A stretch of DNA of 64,000 nt, taken from positions 62,001 to 126,000 of the forward strand of contig JAGQDJ010000131.1 in assembly GCA_022885665.1 (NCBI GenBank), in the 5' to 3' direction. Positions 44,466-56,252 of this stretch are shown here, piece after piece. A model generated the notes under the pieces. The model made no database searches and had not been told where the DNA came from. It was given only the letters and a program-made list of their open reading frames with translations. Each line of letters begins with the position of its first letter. Position 1 is the stretch's first letter. The translations under genes and the position numbers were made by a program. The DNA is from Triops longicaudatus (Eukaryota > Arthropoda > Branchiopoda > Notostraca > Triopsidae).

Positions 44466-46621
44466 CTAGCTAGAGCTGGGTAATTGGCATTTAGCTTGCT
44501 CCAAACAAAACTTAGACCACGTCGCTAAGCTTCCTTCTCCTTTCTGTTTTTGTAACTGAGCCTGACAGGCGGACCAGATCACCGTATCAGCCATCGATAC
44601 ATTGTTGCCAGTCAGAAATTTCTGCTTTTTAAGTTGGGCTTCCGCTTTTTTCAAGACAGAACTGGTATCACGGACTAACAAGGGCACCATATCTAGCCAG
44701 TAATCCAAAGTAGTATTGTTCTTCGAGTCCGACTTGTCGTAACGGCCCACGCTTCGCATCACGTACCTCAAAATATTCTCTTCTCCCACGATGGGCGTGC
44801 TTTGTTGCACCGGCGATACTACCATTTCTGGCTCTTGCGTGACACCTGTCAAAACAAAATAAAAAATGAATACCTCCTTTGCTTGACATTATGTGAGTTA
44901 GCTTTTTGGCACCACGAAACTTCGACGATTAATTTTTTATATTTTTTTCCTGCTAAACCAGATTCCCAATACAAGGAAAATGATAAATAAAAACGTGTAT
45001 TTTTTATTATTTTTTTACTTAGGGTCCAGATCACGCAAAGGTTGAGAATGCAGTACGCTTGACGCTGGTTGAAGAGTTCTAACAAGGCTGGCGAGACTTG
45101 AGCACTCACGCTCGAGTGAACGAAACTACGAAGGCTAATGCTGCCTCTCGGGACAATCTGGAGGCAAGCGAGGAGGAAGTACGGCGGGCGTTGGGGGTTT
45201 ACTTTGATAACTATCTCCTGTTCGACCTATATCAAACCCACAGAGAAAGGCAAAAAAAAATGAATACATATATACAGAAAAAATTACATACGCACATCCT
45301 GCATGAGAGTTCAGCTCATCAAACGCATTATCATGAATCTCACATCAGTTCAATTAATTTCAATTGAGTTTTAATGGAATCTGCCAAACCAGTCTCAAAA
45401 GCGCTGAATTGACTTGAATACCACGAGTTAACTGGAACTGACTTACAAAAGGATTCACTTAGAAAAAAATACTACAAAGTTATCTGAATTTCGATACTGC
45501 ACATCCTGGCGTGAGTAGCAAGAATGCAACCGTATGATTATCTTCTTCGACTAAAATTTATTCACCTTCTGCATGGAAACGAAGTCGTAAAAACTGAAAA
45601 GATTTACGTGTCGCTACAAACGTTTAAAACTTCTAAGTAGACGCTTGTCAGTATTTGTTTTCTGAACGAAATTTATTAGACAACAGTTTTTTCAAACTTC
45701 GAATGTGTCAAAATAAACCGAATAGACTAACCTCAAACAAGCCGAAAAAGGCTGACATACATTCCTGCATTTAAAAATAACCTGATCTGATATTAACTTT
45801 TAAAACTGGTTTGAGACTGAACTTTGTTCCTTCTTTGGAATTTACTCAACTCGGGCTGGATGTCTGGAGTACGTACCGATTTTTTGCTAGATGGAGCTTC
45901 AATGTTAGAAACTAGGCTGCGAAATGCGTTTGTTATCCAATCGATACGGTCGACAAAAACATCTTGTTGATCTACTACACGAGGATTCGTCTAGAAATAG
46001 CAACAAAAAAAAATCCCTTTTTAGGTTCTTAAATGAATAAAGACAGTAGAAATGCGCTTTTTGTACCTCAAGAGGTTGTTCAGGGCTGGAGACCTGTGCT
46101 TGAAGTAATTCCAGGGATGAAATAAGCCAATGAATACGCTGAAGACGGTGTTGATGATCGGGGTCAGTAATTTGATTCTATGAGAGATAAATTAGTCCTT
46201 CTGACTTATCAAATGAATACTTTTGAAAACGAAAGGCAAGACACGCAACACAAATAAACAACCTGAGTCGCCTGGCAAGTGGTGAGCGGATGATTTGATG
46301 TAATGGCAGTCATTTGATTCCCTGTAACGTCCATTAAAAGTTGCGAAGCGCCGTTCAAAATGTTATCGAGCCTCCGATTGAGCGCACAAGCTTCAGGGTT
46401 GGACTAAATAGTCACAGAGTTAAACACTTCTACGTATATTGACGATATATTACTTGTAACAGAGCGTGTGAGGCAGTGGACTGAACAGGCGTGCAATTTT
46501 TTTGTAAACAAAGCAAGGGTCGCATTGGATACATGCAATCTGGCAGTTCCATTCCCTCAGGTGCAGGGTTTACTACGCGTAAGTCATATACGCAGGATAA
46601 AGACGATTCGTAGAGCGCCAT
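44466..46621 (-). CDS. AIMP2: Aminoacyl-tRNA synthetase complex scaffold protein AIMP2 (p38/JTV-1)
   Basis: AIMP2 is the central scaffold of the multi-tRNA synthetase complex. Six exons: 44466-44845, 45019-45226, 45877-45990, 46067-46177, 46263-46403 and 46454-46621, giving 373 aa (human 320). The N terminus MALYESS followed by ELPDCMYPM matches the lysyl-tRNA-synthetase-binding arm of human AIMP2. Residues about 57-178 form a helical, Gln-rich linker longer than in vertebrates. From about 182, EIVIKVNPQRPPYFLL corresponds to the human DIVINANPASPP segment. A GST-like C-terminal domain follows (about 262-370), with GEENILRY and the GNNVSMADTVIWS helix. All junctions are in phase. The neighbour on the 3' side is the dead BEL/Pao element. 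Confidence 0.92.
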
Positions 46622-48424
46622 ATTTGCCTTGTGCGATGCAGAAACCTGAAAATAGATTGTTGGCTTAGAACACTGAAAAAAATCGAAAAGGCCACTAAAT
46701 TTTGTTGCTGACAATTTGGTCACAGTTTATGTTTTTAGAAGACAATAGAATGGACTTTTTCGACCGGAAAAATTATTGGATATATTACCTCGAAAAATAT
46801 AGTATTTATAGTCTGGCAAACGCACAAAAACAATCGTCACGTTCGCAGCCGAACTGTTTTAGGGAACAAGTAATGCAGTAGAAGCGCTTCGTTTTATTCA
46901 CAAGCACGGAGAGTGCGACCTTACCGCGCCGTAACGGTAGTCGTTAGGTACTAGGGACCAACGCCATTTGGAAGCAGCGCAAGCAACGGCCGTAACTTCC
47001 AAGCTATTTGAAGCTTGTCCTGTAAGCTAGTGCATACATTGTGGTCTTCGCTTAAGTCGATCTCGTATAAGACTAAAACCCCTTTTCCTCGAACAAAAAC
47101 TGATGGTCCTGTTTTATCCCATTTAAGCCAATGCAAATGAAGTTTGGTTAGACGAATTCGTCTAACTCAAATATTCGCTTTAGTTAAAAAAATGTATCCC
47201 CACGTTGAGTTCACTGATGACTTCAGATAAAACAAGGTCCTGGACTGACAATAGTATCTTAAAGTTGGAGCCAAAATTCCCGCGAAAAATGTGAAAAACT
47301 TGCTTGTGTTCGTTGTGACGTATCAGATTATCATGACCTCTTTCACCTTTGAGTTACAGACAAGGGCCTATCCAAATTTTCCGAGAAATTGTTTTTTTTT
47401 TTAAAAAAAAAAAAAGAAAAAAGACATCCACTTGCACTAAAAATCACAGAATAAATTCTAATTTATGTCATTATCTATAACCGAAGTCGTGCACAAGCTA
47501 CCATTAAATTTCAGTTACTAGAGACAGTGCTGTAAGTCAAATTCCCTCAGCCTCCTCACCACATTCAGCGATGAGGTATTAACTCTTGAAAATAAACAGG
47601 TGAGCAATGTCATTTGTTGGTTTTGGATTAAAATGGAGACCTAAAACGAGCAAAGGATAACGTCGCAGTTGTACTAACTGATTGATTAATAGGAATGCAC
47701 GCAGTGATCCTAAATTGAAACGCTGAGGGCATATTTCCTTGTTAGAACCTGCTGAATGGGCCTCTAAGAAAACATTTAGGTTTGTTCAAGGAGTTAGACA
47801 GGCTGCCCAACGCGAGAAGCTTTCCGACATGTGTACGAGACACAATCCAGCGTAGATCCAGCTCCAGCGGAGCTTCTTACGACTTTATCAGGCTTCACTG
47901 AGCTGAGTTTTCACCCATGAATGCCATTAAAATGAACACGATATTTATAAGGAAAACAACACTTGTTCACAGAATAATTGTACGTTATGCTGTAATTTTT
48001 TTATCACACATAGAATTTGATAGGGTTATGAAGAATAACAGGCTACAAGAATCTACTCTGATTTTTCAAAGAGTAATATATAACTTTTTGTCTGGGAACA
48101 AGAAAGAGCTATGACCGTTGCTCCCTTTAACTTCTGCAGAAAGCGAGGGGACGAGTACAGCTCACACAGGTTTACAATATTTTTTTTTACCTATCTTGAC
48201 CTCCTTTGTGGGGTAATCTGATATAGAAACTGGGATGTGCCATGCCCCTTGTATCATTTTCTTCTCTCTCCCGCTTTGTCAACTCGCACTCAAAAAATTG
48301 GAAAGAAAATAATGAACATCACGTTGCCTTGATCGACTTCTATCATCTAGCATTTTTGCCCTTTTAAGCCTTTTTTTTAGATAGTTTCTCATCAATAAAT
48401 TTTTGTCGCATTTTTTGTGTGTGC
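46622..48424. other. Spacer between AIMP2 and PCSK2
   Basis: No gene supported. It contains a T13/A13-type palindromic homopolymer near 47391-47415 and short open frames without similarity. The AIMP2 promoter should lie near 46650-46900; no TATA box stands out. Confidence 0.4.
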
Positions 48425-51400
48425 CTACTCAAGACCCCTGCGTTCTTCGTGCGCTTTTTTGACAATAGCCAACTTCGAGTGTTGATCTGGAGCAGGGAGT
48501 CCGGTGTACGGAGGTGAGCGCGTGCCGTGCAACATTAGCGTCCATTCTCGCAAAAATCCATAAGGGGTACGGCTTGCTACCGAACCAGCCGATAAATCCA
48601 ACTTCGGGTTCCGCACGCGAACCTAAGAAGCCGTAACCAAAAAAAAAAATAAGAAAGAAAAAAAATTAGATTAAGTGACACCGTAACATCTTCCAGGACA
48701 TTTTCGCTCAGCACTGAAGAAATAAAAAAGGCGTAATTAAGAGAGAATATGAGGGTTATTAACCTCGAGTATCCATGTGCCGCGAGGATATTCTCCCCAT
48801 GTGTGCGTGGTCATAAAAGGCCATTTAATGAAGCCGTCGCGACTGTCGTCATCATTGGGCCTGCGACTGAGAATCATAGATTTGGTGCCCATAGGGGACG
48901 TCAAGAACATTTCAATGTCGCCGCGTCTACTGGCGTTCAAGGTGATGACGGCTTGTACGTGTTCCAGGTACCTGACTTCCGACTCTGTGTTCCGACAAGC
49001 TTCCGTCTTCAGATGCAGGATCAAAGACTCATTCGCCCAAATGGCCCTTTTCCGAAACAAATGGGTTGTTAGTAAACAAACAAAAAATGCACAAATCAAT
49101 TTTTATCTGTTACGGCCATGCCCACCACTTCGCAAAAACATGCCGTCGCGTGGGTTTCACCCAACAGCTGTTTGCCTGATTGTCATTGAAGGCAACCCCC
49201 TTTGTTCAAGCTTTGTTTCCGCTTACGGAGAATTTATCACTAGTCAAAAGCTGAAAATTGGTTTGACAGTTGGCGTTATCTCATGTGTCCCACAACGCTA
49301 CGGCTCCATCCCAGACGCCATTTATCAAAGATGGCCAAAATTTGACACATGGCATAACGAAAACCATCGAGCCACTTTAATGCTACCTAACTTCTTTCCT
49401 AGACGCAAATGACGAGTAAAGGAGAAAAATAAAATTTCGGTACAATTAAAGCTGCTTATTCGCCAGGGATATGTTCCGGTGAAAGCCGCGGATAAGGAAA
49501 AAAATAAGTGCTTGTCACAAAACCATGGAATGGACTTTACACTGGAAGATAGGGATGTATCACAAAATTCCGAAAAAGAACGACGCAGATTTAAGAAATG
49601 CATTTAGATCTGACTCTTCACAAAGGGGAGCTAAGTTACTCTTACTATTAAGCTTTTTGTTATTGTCCACATAAATTGTTTGCCATAGTTTCCTTTTTGT
49701 CGCCTTTAAAACATTATAACTCATTGGACAGATTAACCTTAACATAACCCAGACTTAAGTTATTAGTCCAGTTAGTGCTATCCTAGTTGTTATTTGCGTG
49801 TTTTGTTCTATCTGATTGCGATCAAACCTAACGAAACTAGCAAAACTCAAGCTAAAATCTAACAAAATCTAACCTTGCTGAAATAGCCTAACTTCTCAAT
49901 ACTTTTTCCTCAATGACCTAAAAAATCGCCCATCAGAATGGACTGAAAATGTACTCAAAACTTTTGCGAAATTAGGAAAGAAAAAGTTATGTTAAGTTGG
50001 CGGATAAGTGAAGCACTTTTTTGGGCACTTTATTTATTTTGGAATGAAGACCTATATATAAAATAAAATTTGGGATACTTCAGCTTCGCTGTTCTTCGGC
50101 TGGGCTTCGTTTTCAGTCGAAAAACAGAACGAACAACTTGTACATACTTCTGCATAACTGGCTAGCCTAATTTTACAACCTAGCCGAAATCTTGATGTTT
50201 TATCGTCCATTTTTTATGACGGGCTCCGTTACACAAAGTCCAACAGCTTTCTTACAATTTTGCGTAATTTACCCACTGTTGGAAAGCACTGGCTTAACCT
50301 AACCTAATCTGACCCAGCAAGCATACGTAACCCGTCGCATGCTAGGTTCACCGTTGGGACTACTTCCGGTGGCTCCGCAGCTCCAAAAGTGCGATAAACA
50401 GTAGTTTGGTATATTGTGCATTCGAAATGTTGCTAGTTGCAACCGATAACATTTTCCAAAAGTGGCATAGACAGCAGTGCAACTTGAACTTTAGTTTCAA
50501 GCTAATGAAAAATGGTCTCTGTTATGTTCTCTTTTATTATTATTGTTTTTTCTCACCGAGTTTCGTTCATCGTTCCTCCCTGGCAGTGAAACCTTGGCGG
50601 CACCGTTTTCCATACTTTAGCCAGGGCCACCATGGCTCCAGCGTCGAGGACACCAAAACCAAACAGATGATTAAATTCCAAACCGACGCCATTCATCGTC
50701 CATTGGAATCTCTTTTTGGCATCGTACAGGGAATTCCTCTTGGAAGTTAGCACGGTGAGATGCTGAATGTCTCTCCAAGTAAGCATCGGACTGGAACGGA
50801 GCATGGAAAAGACCCAGAGGTAAAAAAAAGACGGTAATGAGACCCTTATCGATTTTCAATACCCTAACGATGAGACCAAAGATGAAAAAGTCTTTTTCTT
50901 ACTTGGCTTCCAAAGCGAGTGCAAACACTCCAGCAGCTTCAGGAGCAGCCGCTGAAGTTCCCGAATGAGTTTTTGTACATTTTCCGTACAAGTCCGTGGT
51001 AGCCTTGTCGGAAGAGGCAAAAAAAAAGTTACACTCAATCAAATGTTACCGAAACTAAGCCCCTTCCAGGCTGAAAATGATAAAATCGCTTAATTACCAC
51101 TCCGGTATTAGGATCCTTGGCGCCGTTACTGAAGGTGGATGCTAAAGTGGAGGAGCAGCTTTCGTCGTAGTGCGCATTTTGCCCGTCATTGATAGCGGAA
51201 TTGATGGAAACGGTCCACATAGAAGCCGCGTATCCATCGCAATTGCAATCGTCATCCGAGCCGCCGTCGCCGCTGGCCCAAACGTAAATATTTCCCAAAC
51301 CTCTCCGTCCCTGGTCAACAAGATTGTTGTGTTCGTTTAGCTTGCTCAACTGTTATTTGTCTTTCCGAGAAAGAAGAGGAAACGTGCCCTCTTGTTGAGT

Positions 51401-54400
51401 GTAGGGCAACTGCGGTGGTAGTTTTTACCTCGTTTACACCACGTACGATCGCTCGCATGGTGGCATTCCGCGGTCCATCGACCGTTTTTCCGTCGTCTGT
51501 GGGTCCCCATGACGCGCTGTAAATGTCGATTAAATCTGGTTCGTGTCCCATCGAGTTAGCTTCAATCAAGTCGGTCATGTACGGCTGATCTAGCATCCGT
51601 ATACCTGTAACACGGGATGACATGCCCAACGGAGAAAAAAGTTGAGGTTCAGAGGGCAACAGTGTGTCACTGTTGCGTAATCCTGGCTTTTCAGTTTCAT
51701 TTTTTTTTACAAAATAACACGAAAGGAGTTAAGGTGAAAAATGAAATACATTTGAAGTAAAACTCCCTGAAAGGAAAATGAAAAAAAGGGGGAAATAAAG
51801 TTTTATACTATCAGCATGTATGTTTCAACCAAGACATGCTGGCTTTTCCTGAAAAAGGTGTTTTGTTTCCAGACGTTTTAGGAGGTAAAAACCCACTAAA
51901 TAGATTTACCTAACCTAACTAAACTAGAACTGAGTAACGAGGCTTCGTCATTAACATGCAAGCGATCTTTATATGCATGCCTGGGTTAAAATGGTTTTAA
52001 ATCAGTAGGATTTTCAAACTCGGTTAGATGGGAATTTGTTCGATTTTTTATTCAAGCACCACACATACTCAAAATGTACGTATGTTTTAGACGGTTGGTG
52101 TTCGACGTATTTTCTAAGACTTAAATTATTTATGTCATGAAGACAATAAATGAACGTTTGTTAGGAAAAAAAAGTTATGGAATGAAGATGTAAAATATGC
52201 TATTACTAAAGAAACTACGAAAAAACGTGTCTTATACTTGTCTACTGTTTCTCTACAGCCAGTTATAATTAGTAGACAGTAGAGCATTTAATAAACGTAA
52301 GCATAAGCGTAATCCATAGACATATCACGTTTATATTTAAACGAATACATGCGTTTAAAACGTAAGTGCGCTACTAGGGTTATGTTTAGCTAGGTAAGTT
52401 TTTTTAAGACGTTAAGAGATTGCGTTGGGAAGAAGCTGAATTGACGAAGAAAGGTACAAAGAACTCTCGGTCTACAAAAAATATTTTGTAGACCGAGAAA
52501 GTATGTATTTGGTGAGTTACAATTCTCATCTTCTCGGCTACTGATTTCAGCGTTGAGCCATCCTAACTTGGTTTAATCAAGGTACAACATTTTCGGTTCT
52601 TGTTCAGCAATAATCCCTGCTAGGAAGACTTACCGGCTATTTTTGAGTTATATGCAACACCTACACCACAGACGTTGTTATCTCTAGCAGCTGCCACTTC
52701 TCCAGCACAGCGGGTGCCATGGCTTGATCGCCGGCGGGCAAACACGACCAATCAGAAGACAGCGATGGAGAAAGGACGACAGAGAGAGAGAGAGAAAGAG
52801 GGAAAAATTATATATAAATTTGATTACAAGGCACGGCTTCATTCTTATTCCAGAGAGGGGTAGGAAACAAGCAAACAGATTGAAGAGATAATGAATGAAG
52901 CTTCCTAACCTGTTGAACCAATCGTCGGTGTATCTCGGATAGGGAAACGGATCATTGCTACTGAAATCATAGCTGGCTTTCGCGTTCTGGAATAATAAAA
53001 GAGCAACAGAGAGCACATAAAATTAGCATCATGAGCTCGAGTCTAATCACAAAGCTCGAATAATAATGAAAGGAATTGGTATTTGCTTACATAGTTGTAA
53101 CGTAGATCTGGGTGCATGTAATCCACGCCTACAAATATTCCATAAACAACAATTAACCTCACGGGCAGCTTTTCATTTTCTTTATAGCTCTTATTTATAT
53201 CAGTAATATCTATTACCGTCGTCCATGATAGCTGTCGTCACATTTCTACCGGTAATGCCTTGGGCCCAAGCTGCCTCCACGTTCAAATCCAGCCGCGGCT
53301 TGCCTCCATTCTGGCCAGTATTTTTCTACATTTTATAATGAAAAGCTTCTTTACTTTGGACAAGTTATGGACAAGCGTAACAAGAAGGAATGAAAACGTG
53401 GGAAAAGGACGGCAAAAATAATAGCCACCGGGGGTTCTTGCCAGGCGTCTGGACAAAGAAATTCAATAAGACGGGAAAAAACTTCTCTCGCTTAGCCCCC
53501 TCAGGTTTAGGGAATAAAGGGTAGTGCGTAATACATTGTCGTTACAGCCGTAGGGGAATTGTTCATACGCAGGATAAATGAGAGAAAGAGAGAGAGAGAA
53601 AATAGAAACTTACCAGATACCATTGGTAAGGGAAGTAGGGATCGGTGGGATCAGTTTCTTTCAGAGGTTTGTCCACCAAATTTTCTACCCGTAAAGGCTG
53701 GTAACCTCGTTTCACCCGACGGAATCCTGTTTGCTGCACGGCGGCGGCCACCTAACAGAGCAAAAGTCCCTTAGCGTCTCTTTGTCTTGGGATTTCTCTT
53801 TATTAGGAAGAAGGTTAACATACGGCAGGCTCTGTTTTGAGCAGTCTGATATGACCGATACTGCGTTTGGACCGAGCAGCTGGTAATGCTCGATGCAGGA
53901 AATGGAATTCATGCGGGGAACCCAAAACCTATAAAACGATAATAATATGCGTTATCTAGATTACTTTTATTGCAGCTTTCCCGGAGAGTCAGGTAGGTTT
54001 GTCTGGTATTGCACTATTACTGCAACCTTCCGTACAATTTTATTGATAACAATGTAGGCAATCCTCTTCAAAAAAGTGTTATGGTAGAACTTCAATTATA
54101 CGAGCGCTTACAACGCAAATTATCCCAACTGCTGGGATCAACTGTAAAGCCGACATGACGATTCAACACTTGCGACTCCTTTGTTATCGTGTAGTAGCGG
54201 TCTAAATATTTTTCCCCTGTAGTTGTGTGCTAGACTCTTCCACTTTCTTCTGTTATGGATCTTCCAACGGGAAAACAGTAGTTCCTATTCCATCAGACTT
54301 CGGTAAACCTAATTTATTATTACCTAGTTAAAATTTAAGTCGACATAAGTTTATTTAACTGATAATCTACAGTCTGACCACATATTTTTGCTTACAAGTA

Positions 54401-56252
54401 GAAGACCAATCTCCAACAAGTTTATTTTTCAATAATAAATAGATCAGGCGTGGAAAAACTGCAAGTACGTATGGTACTTTATACATTAAGTAAACGTCGT
54501 AACTATACAGTAGGGAGTTTAAAATTAAAAAGGTTTAAAACTGAAAATTATATCTCATGCCAGCTGCATACATATATGTAGGTATAAATTTGGTTAGGGT
54601 AGGGATAAATTGTGTTATTTTAAGGCAATCAGGTTAGGCTAAGTTAGATGAAGCTATGCTAGGTTGTAGGTTAGACGAGGCTAAAGTAAGTTAGTTTTCA
54701 GTATCGTGTGCTTCGGAGTTTGTTGTAAAATCGAATTGCACTAAAAATAAGAAGAACTATGGCTTGCGTGTTTTAAGTAAGAAATATAGTATGTGCAATA
54801 TTCGGTTGAGCTAATTTAGGCTAGAAGAAATTCCACCCGGTTAAAGGAGGTGAGTTAAGTTTTGGTGATTTCGAGTTATAACCACCTTTGATACCTTTAA
54901 ACGTTCTGCACAAGCTACAACTGAACCTAATTGATTCAAACCTACAAACCCAACTCAACATGTTAGACTGCGGTAGTACAAGCCTAATCCAGGCATACGC
55001 GTAAGAGATCATGGAGGACTGACTGTAGGTTTGATTTGGACGGTGAAGTTGGTAAAATTAGGATAATTAAGCTTAACTAAAATTTATCGGATCTTTACCG
55101 TGCCAAGAACGTTCACGCAACAAAGAAAATTGAGACAACGTTAGGAGTTTAGGTTGAGTCACTTTACTTAAAAATCCGCAGTAAAACACATAAAATGAGT
55201 ATGAAGCGGGTCGAGAATAATAACACAGTTTTTCAGCGACTTAGTTTTGTGTGCTCTCTTTCTTTACTCAGCGGAGTGTTTTGAAACCGAAGGTGTACAT
55301 CACTAAGATCTTCTTAGAGGATGACAGAAATACAGGTACAACAATTACTCGAGACTTAGTAATTTCCTTATTAATACTAATACCATGTTGAGTAAGGTAA
55401 ACTAACTTACGGTACAAAAAATCAGTTAGCCATCCTAAATTCATTTAGTCTTCTCATGTTAACTGATATAATGCTACTTTACCTCGCAAACAACGTTTTT
55501 TCTTTTGTTGATCCTTTTCGTATTCAAACATCGTTTACGATTATCCTCAGCGTATCTCATGATGAGCTCGTAAAGAAACTCCAACGCAACAATAACAGCT
55601 GAAATGAAGCTCTTTGCTTCTTACTATCCATGACCACATATTTCTGCGGTTTCTACTGAATTTAGTACCCCAAAGTCAGACAAGTTAGCTAAGGGAACTA
55701 GTTTAAAAGCTATCTCGTTTACGTCAAGTCTTCAACTTAACAACCCGTTAATGCTAATTGAGTCATTTAGTGTTATTCTTGTAGTAGTAGTTTGAAAGTT
55801 TTTGCTTACTATTGTTAGTTTAACTTTTAACACTCAAATGTATAATTATATTGCGGGTTCTGTTTGAACTAAGATTACTATTTTGCCCCTATTTCTAGCA
55901 ATTTTTCGCAGAAATTTTGCGCTGACTACGACAGTAGCTTGCTATGTCGGCAGCCGTCGATCCACACAAGGGCATATAATTGAAATTCCACCGTTGCGAA
56001 GGGAAGAATATTATAGTTGTAACTTACGGGGCCTAAGTTTTCAAAACCGTATTTTTTGGCAATGGTATGAGCTTGGTCGTTGGAGAGCGGGTTTCGCAGT
56101 TTGACCAAAAACGAGTTGGTAAACACGTGCCTGGGCAATGAGCCACTGGCGGCCAATTGGGTGTTGCATAGTACGGCGAGAATCAGTGCAAAGAAGCAAG
56201 CCAAAAAACGCGGATGATAAGCACTAGCACGCCATACGGTCAAAACCACCAT
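48425..56252 (-). CDS. PCSK2: Prohormone convertase 2 (subtilisin/kexin type)
   Basis: PC2 (amontillado in flies) cleaves neuropeptide and hormone precursors in secretory granules. Thirteen exons: 48425-48622, 48764-49046, 50557-50790, 50903-51003, 51098-51310, 51429-51604, 52634-52722, 52910-52986, 53091-53128, 53217-53325, 53614-53751, 53824-53928 and 56028-56252, giving 661 aa (human 638). It has a signal peptide, a prodomain with RSKR (94-97), and primary cleavage after RRVKR (121-125). The catalytic triad is Asp191, His232 (HGTRC) and Ser407 (GTSAAAPE). Asp334 in WASGDGG replaces the oxyanion Asn, the hallmark of PC2. The P domain has MGTKS and HTWGE motifs. The tail ends about 20 residues earlier than in vertebrates. 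The ATG at 56252 has an A at -3 and starts the signal peptide. Confidence 0.97.
52465..52498. repeat. Perfect 15-bp hairpin in PCSK2 intron
   Basis: TCTCGGTCTACAAAA, a 4-base loop AATA, and its exact reverse complement. It lies in the 1-kb intron between the exons at 52634 and 51604. Confidence 0.85.
52780..52803. repeat. GA microsatellite in PCSK2 intron
   Basis: (GA)n-rich run. Comparable runs occur at 53579-53603 and 56700-56717, all in PCSK2 introns or upstream sequence. Confidence 0.7.
53929..56027. other. Large first coding intron of PCSK2
   Basis: About 2.1 kb without exon candidates. It holds a degenerate GGTTA-like tract at 54590-54700. Confidence 0.6.

Noticed and set aside
48777..49412. 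211-codon plus-strand open frame
   Set aside because: About half of it is the antisense of PCSK2 exon 48764-49046; the remainder is intron. It is a shadow of a conserved coding exon.
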